From Streptomyces lilacinus (GTDB lineage: Bacteria > Actinomycetota > Actinomycetes > Streptomycetales > Streptomycetaceae): a stretch of 7,510 nt of DNA. The notes under the pieces were generated by a model. The model made no database searches. It had not been told where the DNA came from and worked only from the letters and a program-made list of their open reading frames with translations. Below, piece after piece: positions 1 through 7,510 of this stretch. The stretch is from positions 9,712 through 17,221 of the forward strand of contig KL569418.1 of the NCBI GenBank assembly GCA_000715685.1, given 5' to 3'. The position numbers were made by a program, and so were the translations under genes. Position 1 is the stretch's first letter; each line of letters starts with the position of its first letter.

Positions 1-876
1 GAGCCGGCGGGCGAGTTCTTCGCCGGCTTCATCACCGAGAAGTCGCTGAGCGTCGACAACCTCTTCGTCTTCGTCCTGATCATGGCGAAGTTCGCGGTGC
101 CGCCGGCGTACCAGCAGCGGGTGCTGATGGTCGGCGTGCTCATCGCCCTCGTGCTGCGGGCCGTCTTCATCGGCGCGGGCGCGGCGATCATCGCCAACTT
201 CTCCTGGGTCTTCTACCTCTTCGGCGCCTTCCTCGTCTGGACGGCGTGGAAGCTGATCCAGGAGGCGCGCGCCGGTGACGAGGAGGAGGAGTTCGAGGAG
301 AACCGCTTCCTGAAGCTGGTCGAGCGACGCATCCCGTCCACCGACCGGTACCACGGCACCCAGCTCTTCGTCGTCGAGCACGGCAAGCGGCTGATGACGC
401 CCATGCTGATCGTCATGCTGGCGATCGGTACGACGGACGTGCTCTTCGCCCTCGACTCCATACCGGCGATCTTCGGCCTGACCCAGGACCCGTACATCGT
501 CTTCACCGCCAACGCCTTCGCGCTGATGGGTCTGCGCCAGCTGTACTTTCTGATAGGCGGCCTGCTGAAGAAGCTGGTCCACCTCTCGTACGGCCTGTCG
601 GTCATCCTCGGCTTCATCGGCGTCAAGCTCGTGCTGCACGCCCTGCACGAGAGCGGCGTCGCGGTGCCGGAGATCAGCATCCCGGTCTCGCTCGGCGTCA
701 TCTGCGCGGTGCTGGTCGTCACCACCGTCACCAGCCTCCGCGCGTCCGCCAAGCAGGCGCGCATCGAGGCGGAGACCTCGGCCGAGGCGACGGCCCCGGC
801 CGGGCCGACGGCCTCGACCGAGCCGGACGAGGCGGCCGCCGAGCCGGCCGGGGTGCGGGCGGGCTCAGGCGGGTGA
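1..876 (+). CDS. TerC/Alx-family integral membrane protein, 5' end cut by window edge
   Basis: The frame is open from base 1 and ends at TGA 874-876, giving 291 visible residues without a start. Two family signatures are visible. Residues 13-20 read EKSLSVDN, beside the first membrane segment seen. Residues 144-157, around TTDVLFALDSIPAI, are the second conserved acidic membrane motif. About seven hydrophobic segments lie near residues 17-31, 41-67, 69-86, 133-160, 165-189, 196-215 and 226-245. A very acidic loop (GDEEEEFEE, 92-100) is probably cytoplasmic. The last 45 residues are a low-complexity Ala/Glu/Pro tail, unlikely to be membrane-bound. Characterised TerC/Alx relatives act in manganese export, metal supply to secreted enzymes, or tellurite resistance; which applies here cannot be read from sequence. 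Against family members of about 320-340 residues, perhaps 30-50 N-terminal residues are missing. An internal ATG at 82 lies inside the first motif and is not the true start. Confidence 0.94.
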   Translation, partial: EPAGEFFAGFITEKSLSVDNLFVFVLIMAKFAVPPAYQQRVLMVGVLIALVLRAVFIGAGAAIIANFSWVFYLFGAFLVWTAWKLIQEARAGDEEEEFEENRFLKLVERRIPSTDRYHGTQLFVVEHGKRLMTPMLIVMLAIGTTDVLFALDSIPAIFGLTQDPYIVFTANAFALMGLRQLYFLIGGLLKKLVHLSYGLSVILGFIGVKLVLHALHESGVAVPEISIPVSLGVICAVLVVTTVTSLRASAKQARIEAETSAEATAPAGPTASTEPDEAAAEPAGVRAGSGG

Positions 877-890
877 GGGCTCGGCGGCCG
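833..890. terminator. 13-base inverted repeat spanning two convergent stop codons, candidate bidirectional terminator
   Basis: The arm CGGCCGCCGAGCC (833-845) is matched perfectly by GGCTCGGCGGCCG (878-890), with a 32-base spacer. Both stop codons, 865-867 on - and 874-876 on +, lie inside the spacer. The symmetry would give a stem in either transcript. No T-run follows on either side, which is common for streptomycete terminators. The large loop and high GC make the terminator role an inference. Confidence 0.45.
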
Positions 891-2172
891 GCCGGGCCGC
901 GGTCGTGGGGCGGGTCTCGGGCAGCAGCAGGAAGCAGCCCAGGCTGAGCAGCGCGCCGCCGGTCAGGTAGACGGCGACGCCCCAGGGCGGCCCGTCGCCC
1001 CGGGCCAGCGCCGTCGCGGCCAGCGGGGTGACGGCACCGCCCAGCACCCCGGCCAGGTTGTAGCCCACGGCCGCGCCCGTGCAGCGCACCCTGGCCTCGT
1101 ACAGCTCGGGCAGATAGGCGCCGACGACACCGAAGGTGGTGACGAAGGACAGCATCGCGACGACGAAGCCGAGCAGCATCAGCGCCGGCCGACCCGTGCG
1201 CAGCAGGCCGACGAAGGGGAACGTCCACAGCGCCACGGCGAGGCAGCCCGCGAGGCACAGCGGGCGCCGGCCGCAGCGGTCGGCGAGGAGGGCGACGAAG
1301 GGGGTGGCCGCGCCGGAGGCGGCGACCGCCACCATGACGCAGCCGAGCAGGAGGGTGCGGTCCACGCCCAGCCGCTCGGTGCCGTAGGCCAGGGACCAGG
1401 TGGTGACCGTGTAGAAGACGGAGTAGCCGAAGGACAGCCCGCCGGCGGTCAGCAGGACGAGCCGCCAGTGACCGCGCACGACTTCGGCGAGAGGGGCGGA
1501 CGCGCGGTTGTCGCTCTCGGCGAGTTCGCGGAAGGCCGGGGTCTCGGTGAGCCGGGTGCGCAGCAGCAGCCCGAGCGCCGCGAGGACGCCGGCCACCCAG
1601 AACGGCACGCGCCAGCCCCAGGACAGGAAGTCCTCCCGGGAGAGGCCCGCCGACAGCGTCAGGGTGATGCCGTTGGCGAGCAGGAAGCCGAAGGTCGGGC
1701 CGATCTGGGGGACGCTCGCCCACAGGGCGCGGCGGCGTGCGGGGGCGTGTTCGGCGGTGAGGAGCACGGCCCCGCCCCACTCGCCGCCGAGGCCCAGGCC
1801 CTGCAGGAAGCGCAGGCAGACCAGGAGCAGGGGAGCGGCGACGCCGATCCGGTGGTAGGTGGGGACCAGGCCCACGCAGACGGTGGCGACGCCCGTCAGC
1901 AGCAGCGAGGAGATGAGCACGGGGCGACGGCCGAGCCGGTCCCCGATGTGGCCGAAGAGCATCGAGCCGAGGGGTCGGGCGACGAAGCCGACGCCGAAGG
2001 TGCCGAAGGCGGCGAGGGTGCCGACGAGGGAGGAGACGGTGGGGAAGAAGAGCGGGCCCAGGACGAGGGCCGCCGCGGTGCCGTAGGTGAAGAAGTCGTA
2101 GAACTCAATGGCGGTGCCGACCATGGACGCGACCGCGAGGCGGAACATGGCCGGGGAACGGTCCCGGTTCAT
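865..2172 (-). CDS. MFS transporter, metabolite:H+ symporter (MHS) type
   Basis: This 435-residue polytopic membrane protein has the usual length for the MHS branch of the major facilitator superfamily (ProP, ShiA, KgtP relatives). Residues 74-84, GHIGDRLGRRP, are the loop 2-3 signature. Its half-repeat is LADRCGRRP at 296-304. Residues 121-135, RFLQGLGLGGEWGGA, are the strong MHS marker in segment 4. LPET (417-420) follows the last segment. Twelve membrane segments fit the hydrophobicity pattern. Known members import organic acids, shikimate, dicarboxylates or osmolytes with protons; the substrate here is unknown. The ATG at 2172 has a purine-rich GGGAGAAG 11 bases upstream (2184-2191). The terminator at 2245-2273 makes this a separate transcription unit from the hydrolase operon. 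The 3' end overlaps the convergent TerC-like gene by 12 bases. The last 12 or so residues are a poorly conserved Ala/Pro tail. Confidence 0.93.
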   Translation of the reverse strand: MNRDRSPAMFRLAVASMVGTAIEFYDFFTYGTAAALVLGPLFFPTVSSLVGTLAAFGTFGVGFVARPLGSMLFGHIGDRLGRRPVLISSLLLTGVATVCVGLVPTYHRIGVAAPLLLVCLRFLQGLGLGGEWGGAVLLTAEHAPARRRALWASVPQIGPTFGFLLANGITLTLSAGLSREDFLSWGWRVPFWVAGVLAALGLLLRTRLTETPAFRELAESDNRASAPLAEVVRGHWRLVLLTAGGLSFGYSVFYTVTTWSLAYGTERLGVDRTLLLGCVMVAVAASGAATPFVALLADRCGRRPLCLAGCLAVALWTFPFVGLLRTGRPALMLLGFVVAMLSFVTTFGVVGAYLPELYEARVRCTGAAVGYNLAGVLGGAVTPLAATALARGDGPPWGVAVYLTGGALLSLGCFLLLPETRPTTAARPAAEPSPA

Positions 2173-2183
2173 GTACTGCCCAA

Positions 2184-2191
2184 CTTCTCCC
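2184..2191 (-). promoter_or_regulatory. Ribosome binding site of the MFS gene
   Basis: On the minus strand the sequence reads GGGAGAAG, followed by 11 bases and the ATG at 2172. It is a moderate match to the anti-Shine-Dalgarno sequence and supports this ATG over the internal Met9. I saw no clear -35/-10 pair in the spacer upstream. Confidence 0.5.
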
Positions 2192-2244
2192 GGGCTCCCG
2201 AGAAACGGGGCGTGCGGAAGCGCCGCCGGGGGCGCGCCGGAATG

Positions 2245-2273
2245 GCGCCGTCCGCCTGCTCTGCGGACGGCGC
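2245..2273 (-). terminator. GC hairpin terminator after the MBL-fold hydrolase operon
   Basis: GCGCCGTCCGC (2245-2255) and GCGGACGGCGC (2263-2273) form a perfect 11-base-pair stem around a 7-base loop. The hairpin begins 27 bases after the minus-strand stop at 2301. There is no U-run, so it would be a streptomycete-type GC hairpin. It separates the two-gene operon from the MFS gene. Apart from this hairpin and the MFS ribosome site, the 2173-2300 spacer shows nothing clear. Confidence 0.75.
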
Positions 2274-2300
2274 GCTACCCCCGGTGCCGGGCCGGCGGCC

Positions 2301-2957
2301 TCACCAGCCGCGCTCGCGCCACTCCGCGAGGTGCGGGCGCTCGGCGCCCAGCGTGGTGTCGTTGCCGTGGCCCGGGTAGACCCAGGTCTCGTCGGAGAGC
2401 TCGCCGAAGAGCTTGGTCTCCACGTCGTGGAGGAGGCTGGCGAAGGCCTTCGGGTCGTCATGGGTGTTGCCCACGCCGCCCGGGAAGAGGCAGTCGCCGG
2501 TGAAGACATGGGCGTGCCCGTGCGGGTCGTCGTAGATCAGCGCGATGCTGCCGGGGGTGTGGCCGACCAGGTGGCGGGCCGTCAGTTCGACCCGGCCGAC
2601 CTTGATGATGTCGCCGTCGTCGACCGGCACGTCGGTCGGGACGGGGATGCCCTCGGCGTCGTGCCGGCCCGCGTAGGTGCGGGCGCCGGTGGCGTCCACG
2701 ACCTCGCGCAGCGCGCCCCAGTGGTCGCCGTGCTGATGGGTGGTGACCACGGAGGCGATGCCGCTGTCACCGATCAGGGTGAGCAACGTCTTCGGCTCGG
2801 CGGCGGCGTCGATGAGCAACTGCTCGTCCGTCGCGCGACACCGCAGCAGATAGGCGTTGTTGTTCATGGGCCCGACCGCGACCTTGGAGATCATCAGATC
2901 GGTCAACTCGTGCACGTCCGCAGGTCCGCCGACCTCTACCGCTCCGCTGTACGTCAT
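2301..2957 (-). CDS. MBL-fold metallo-hydrolase, glyoxalase II-like
   Basis: This single-domain metallo-beta-lactamase-fold hydrolase has 218 residues from the ATG at 2957. All expected dinuclear metal ligands are present: H74, H76, D78 and H79 in TTHQHGDHWG; H133 in GHTPGS; D155 in FTGDCLF; and H197 in YPGHG. This is the glyoxalase II/YcbL layout, without the C-terminal helical domain of full glyoxalase II. Relatives hydrolyse thioesters such as acyl-glutathione or related thiol adducts. In an actinobacterium the thiol would probably be mycothiol, which is inference. The gene is the second of an operon, 10 bases after the TAG of the upstream gene. A GTG at 2966 is an alternative start adding three residues, but AGGGTGAG sits 4 bases before the ATG and overlaps that GTG, so the ATG is preferred. 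The protein is probably cytoplasmic; no signal peptide is visible. Confidence 0.93.
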   Translation of the reverse strand: MTYSGAVEVGGPADVHELTDLMISKVAVGPMNNNAYLLRCRATDEQLLIDAAAEPKTLLTLIGDSGIASVVTTHQHGDHWGALREVVDATGARTYAGRHDAEGIPVPTDVPVDDGDIIKVGRVELTARHLVGHTPGSIALIYDDPHGHAHVFTGDCLFPGGVGNTHDDPKAFASLLHDVETKLFGELSDETWVYPGHGNDTTLGAERPHLAEWRERGW

Positions 2958-2961
2958 GGAA

Positions 2962-2969
2962 CTCACCCT
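2962..2969 (-). promoter_or_regulatory. Ribosome binding site of the MBL-fold gene, overlapping the upstream stop
   Basis: The minus strand reads AGGGTGAG, 4 bases before the ATG at 2957. It overlaps the TAG stop (2968-2970) of the preceding gene, so the two are probably translationally coupled. This site decides for the ATG start rather than the GTG at 2966, which lies inside the ribosome site itself. Confidence 0.6.
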
Positions 2970-3654
2970 ATAGCGCGGGCAGTACGGGCAGCGGAGCGCC
3001 GCCGGTGTGAAGTCCCGTGCCGTCCCGCCGGCCCGCGAGCCAGCCGAGCAGGGCGGGGGCCGGGCCGGTGACGGTCGTGGGCTCGCCGTCGGCGCCGCCG
3101 GTGCGCCAGGTGCCGCCGTCGGTGGCGTTCAGGCGGAGGGCCGGGACGCCGGGGCTGCCCACGAAGCGGTCCGCGAGGAAGGCGATCTCCCGGGCGGTGA
3201 AGTCGGCGGGGAGGTCCTCCAGCTCGTAGCCGATGCCGAGGTCCACGTGGTGGAGCTCGACCTCGATCAGGCGGCGGAAGGGGACGCGGGCGGCGACGTC
3301 GGTCACGCCGTTGCGCATGGTGATCGTGCGGCCCCAGTCGGCGGGGACGGCCGCGGCCCGGAAGAAGCCGGCGGAGCTCTCGCGGAGGTCGTCGAGCTGG
3401 GCCTCGAGGGGGCGGGGCGCGTCGCGCTCGATGTCGGCCTCGCGGGCCTCGGCGCTCGGGTACATGGGACGGCCCTCGAGCACGTTCACCAGGGCGTCGG
3501 CGTTGCGGGAGAGATGGGCGAGGACGTGGCCGCGGGTCCAGCCCGGCAGCCGTGACGGCCCGGCGATCGCCGCGTTGTCCAATTTGGCCACCGCGGAGAG
3601 CAGGCGGTCGGTCGCCTCACGTACAGCGTCGAGGTCGTGCACATGATCAATCAT
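2968..3654 (-). CDS. Maleylpyruvate isomerase family mycothiol-dependent enzyme (DinB-like fold)
   Basis: From the ATG at 3654 the protein has 228 residues. The N-terminal half matches the MDMPI metal-binding domain: [20 protein letters not shown] (residues 35-54), then MYPS (64-67), then the [10 protein letters not shown] block (131-140). Candidate metal ligands are H47, E131 and H135. They copy the His...Glu-x3-His spacing of the characterised corynebacterial enzyme, which uses mycothiol to isomerise maleylpyruvate. A smaller C-terminal domain ends with [14 protein letters not shown] (196-209), typical of the family. Nothing nearby suggests gentisate breakdown, so the real reaction is more likely another mycothiol transfer or detoxification step (inference). 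The frame stays open upstream to 3747, but family similarity starts at this ATG. The ribosome site is weak (GAGGG at 3668-3672, 13 bases away). It is the first gene of an operon with the MBL-fold hydrolase and divergent from uvrA. Confidence 0.88.
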   Translation of the reverse strand: MIDHVHDLDAVREATDRLLSAVAKLDNAAIAGPSRLPGWTRGHVLAHLSRNADALVNVLEGRPMYPSAEAREADIERDAPRPLEAQLDDLRESSAGFFRAAAVPADWGRTITMRNGVTDVAARVPFRRLIEVELHHVDLGIGYELEDLPADFTAREIAFLADRFVGSPGVPALRLNATDGGTWRTGGADGEPTTVTGPAPALLGWLAGRRDGTGLHTGGAPLPVLPAL

Positions 3655-3675
3655 GAGCCGACGATAGCCCTCGCC

Positions 3676-3695
3676 ACTCCTTCGGGTGAAGGAGT
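3676..3695. repeat. Perfect 20-base inverted repeat in the leader of the MDMPI-like gene
   Basis: ACTCCTTC (3676-3683), a 4-base loop, and GAAGGAGT (3688-3695) form a perfect 8-base-pair stem. The stem ends 21 bases upstream of the ATG at 3654. It is much less GC-rich than its surroundings. It could be a repressor operator or an RNA hairpin. Read on the minus strand, the second arm contains AAGGAG, an ideal Shine-Dalgarno core, but no start codon lies at the right distance from it. Confidence 0.6.
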
Positions 3696-3712
3696 CCGAT
3701 CCCGCCCGTAAA

Positions 3713-3728
3713 TCGAATGTGCGTGCTA
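3713..3728. promoter_or_regulatory. Weak LexA (SOS) box-like sequence
   Basis: TCGAAT, four bases, then GTGCTA matches the actinobacterial LexA consensus TCGAAC-N4-GTTCGA at 9 of 12 positions. The left half is nearly intact and the right half is poor. It lies in the divergent region 136 bases before the uvrA start. The match is weak enough to be chance. Confidence 0.2.
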
Positions 3729-3774
3729 TAGGCTCGATGGGTGGCATCGCTTACGACATCCGTGTGACCGCTGT

Positions 3775-3797
3775 TTGTCCTAGTCCCCCCGTACTCT
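3775..3797 (+). promoter_or_regulatory. Candidate RecA-independent DNA-damage promoter of uvrA (RecA-NDp type)
   Basis: TTGTCCTAG (3775-3783), eight bases, then TACTCT (3792-3797) follows the actinobacterial damage-promoter motif TTGTCRGTG-N8-TAnnnT. That motif is known from mycobacterial repair genes and the Streptomyces rimosus recA promoter. The TTGTC core, the exact 8-base spacing and the TAnnnT box are present; R and two bases of GTG differ. Transcription would begin near 3804, leaving a leader of about 60 bases. I saw no normal sigma-70 pair elsewhere in this spacer, although a TATAGG lies at 3727-3732 without a -35 box. Confidence 0.5.
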
Positions 3798-3801
3798 GGA
3801 T

Positions 3802-3822
3802 CGGGGGCGCGGCCCACCCCCG
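3802..3822 (+). other. Possible hairpin at the start of the uvrA leader
   Basis: CGGGGG (3802-3807) pairs with CCCCCG (3817-3822) across a 9-base loop. If the proposed promoter is right, this sits at the very 5' end of the uvrA mRNA, where it could stabilise the transcript. In DNA this GC-rich a 6-base stem may be accidental. Confidence 0.3.
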
Positions 3823-3844
3823 CAGCTCTCCAGAGCCGACTCTC

Positions 3845-3852
3845 AAGAAAGG
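3845..3852 (+). promoter_or_regulatory. Ribosome binding site of uvrA
   Basis: AAGAAAGG lies 11 bases before the GTG at 3864. An in-frame GTG at 3852 overlaps the end of this site and has no room for its own. The site therefore favours 3864, where the protein begins [10 protein letters not shown], the usual UvrA N-terminus. Confidence 0.6.
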
Positions 3853-3863
3853 TGCCGACCGGC

Positions 3864-6791
<2,928 letters not shown>

Positions 6792-6840
6792 TCGCGGTTC
6801 GGCACCGCCGGGCTCGTTGACGGTGGCTGATCGCCGTTGC

Positions 6841-6868
6841 GGCGGGATTGGGTTTCCCCAGTCCCGCC
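6841..6868. terminator. Rho-independent-type terminator of uvrA
   Basis: GGCGGGATTGGG (6841-6852) pairs with CCCAGTCCCGCC (6857-6868) over 12 positions, one of them G-T, around a TTTC loop. It starts 49 bases after the uvrA stop and is followed by CCTTCCC rather than a U-run. The near-perfect stem could also stop transcripts arriving from the sugar kinase gene on the other strand. Confidence 0.8.
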
Positions 6869-6879
6869 CCTTCCCGTAA

Positions 6880-6896
6880 CCGGGGCTGCGCCCCGG
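6880..6896. repeat. Second GC hairpin in the uvrA/sugar kinase spacer, streptomycete-type intergenic motif
   Basis: CCGGGGC (6880-6886), TGC, GCCCCGG (6890-6896) forms a perfect 7-base-pair stem with a 3-base loop, followed by ACCCC. From memory, this hairpin with a trailing ACCCC recurs in many Streptomyces intergenic regions after genes. It would be the first terminator met by transcripts of the minus-strand kinase. The repeat status needs a genome count. Confidence 0.55.
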
Positions 6897-6920
6897 ACCC
6901 CTGGGGGCCGGGGCCTCCCC

Positions 6921-7508
6921 CTACGCCCCCGCCCTCCCGCACGTCTCCGCTGCCGCGTGCGCGGCGAAGGTCAGGACGGCGTGCCAGTCCGCCGCGTCCA
7001 GCGCGGCGAGGCCGGCGGGGGAGAGGGCGCCGCGGGCGCTCAGGGAGTGCAGCAGCGCCGCGTTCACCGTGTCGCCCGCCCCGATCGTGTCCACCACCGT
7101 CACCGGCTCCGCCGGCACCTCGTACGTCGCGCCGTCCCGCGTGTGGACGGACAGCCCCTCCGCGCCCCTGGTCACCACGACCGCCGCCGGCCCCGCCGCG
7201 AGCCACTCCCGCACCGAGCCGCCCAGCCAGCGCGCGTCCTCCGCCGACAGCTTCAGCAGCGTGACGTCCGGCAGCCAGGAGCGGAAGCGCGCCCGGTACG
7301 CGTCGGCGTCGGGGATGAGGCCGGGCCGGATGTTGGGGTCGAGCAGGGTGAGGACCCCGCGGCGGGCCTCGCGCCGCAGCAGGGCCTCGTACGCGCCCGC
7401 CCCCGGCTCCAGGACCAGCGCGCACGTGCCCAGGCACAGGGCCCGCGTCCCGGCCGGAAGGGCGGGCGGCAGCGCGAAGAGGCGGTCCGCGGTGCCGCCC
7501 GCGTAGAA
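6921..7508 (-). CDS. PfkB-family carbohydrate kinase (fructokinase/ribokinase-like), 5' end cut by window edge
   Basis: The minus-strand frame is open from the window edge to TAG at 6921-6923, giving 195 visible residues. They begin FYAGGTADRLF, which is mid-domain. LLDPNIRPGLI (residues 55-65) is typical of fructokinase-like PfkB proteins. KLSAED (86-91) occupies the place of the family N-x-x-E motif. TRGAEG (113-118) is followed by PfkB signature 2, DTIGAGDTVNAA (140-151), with D146 the expected catalytic base and the Gly-Ala-Gly anion hole before it. Family members phosphorylate sugars with ATP in the cytoplasm; fructose is the likeliest substrate from the DPN-R-P motif, but this is not certain. 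About 100-115 N-terminal residues lie outside the window. A GTG at 7214 is internal and not the start. The C-terminus ends CGRAGA, with no break in the frame. The gene converges on uvrA. Confidence 0.93.
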   Translation of the reverse strand, partial: FYAGGTADRLFALPPALPAGTRALCLGTCALVLEPGAGAYEALLRREARRGVLTLLDPNIRPGLIPDADAYRARFRSWLPDVTLLKLSAEDARWLGGSVREWLAAGPAAVVVTRGAEGLSVHTRDGATYEVPAEPVTVVDTIGAGDTVNAALLHSLSARGALSPAGLAALDAADWHAVLTFAAHAAAETCGRAGA

Positions 7509-7510
7509 GC

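Noticed and set aside
1..876. Tellurite-resistance (ter) operon
   Set aside because: Only a TerC/Alx-like gene is visible; no TerD/TerZ-type gene is present, and stand-alone TerC proteins usually have metal-handling roles.
1468..2379. A 303-codon + strand open frame across the MFS gene and spacer
   Set aside because: It is antisense to a clear MHS transporter, is extremely Ala/Gly/Glu/Arg-rich, has no family motif and runs through a terminator.
2331..3071. A 246-codon + strand open frame over the hydrolase gene
   Set aside because: It is the antisense shadow of an MBL-fold gene that has every metal ligand in place; the shadow has no recognisable motif.
3655..3747. A 31-residue N-terminal extension of the MDMPI-like protein
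   Set aside because: The extra residues run across the 20-base inverted repeat and do not resemble the family. Similarity begins at the ATG at 3654.
3825..3836. GCTCT-CC-AGAGC palindrome in the uvrA leader
   Set aside because: A 2-base loop cannot form a stable hairpin, and a 12-base imperfect palindrome alone is weak evidence for an operator.

Overview
The window looks like chromosomal DNA from a high-GC actinobacterium, most probably Streptomyces or a close relative. Codon third positions are almost all G or C, GTG starts occur, and long spurious open frames lie antisense to real genes. The UvrA protein has the actinobacterial form, and one gene belongs to the mycothiol-dependent enzyme family (mycothiol is the actinobacterial low-molecular-weight thiol). 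I see no tRNA, rRNA, insertion sequence, CRISPR array or phage gene. No gene-free stretch reaches 300 bases.

Layout, left to right: (1) the 3' part of a TerC/Alx-family membrane protein gene on + (1-876), cut by the left edge; (2) a convergent MHS-type major facilitator transporter on - (865-2172), whose end overlaps the terC-like end by 12 bases; (3) a short spacer with a strong GC hairpin terminator (2245-2273); (4) a two-gene minus-strand operon, a DinB/maleylpyruvate-isomerase-like mycothiol-dependent enzyme (2968-3654) followed 10 bases later by a glyoxalase-II-like metallo-beta-lactamase-fold hydrolase (2301-2957); (5) a divergent control region (3655-3863); (6) uvrA on + (3864-6791), complete, the large subunit of nucleotide excision repair; (7) a convergent spacer with two GC hairpins (6792-6920); (8) the 3' part of a PfkB-family sugar kinase on - (6921-7508), cut by the right edge.

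The genes are mostly housekeeping or ordinary accessory functions. The best functional link is around the divergent region. A DNA-repair gene is read one way, and a likely thiol-dependent detoxification pair is read the other way. The 209-base spacer holds a candidate damage-inducible promoter of the RecA-independent actinobacterial type upstream of uvrA, a weak LexA-box-like sequence, and a perfect 20-base inverted repeat in the leader of the detoxification pair. I found no convincing new multi-gene system. The points worth a second look are regulatory (these elements and a palindromic convergent gene end) plus a degenerate zinc module in UvrA.
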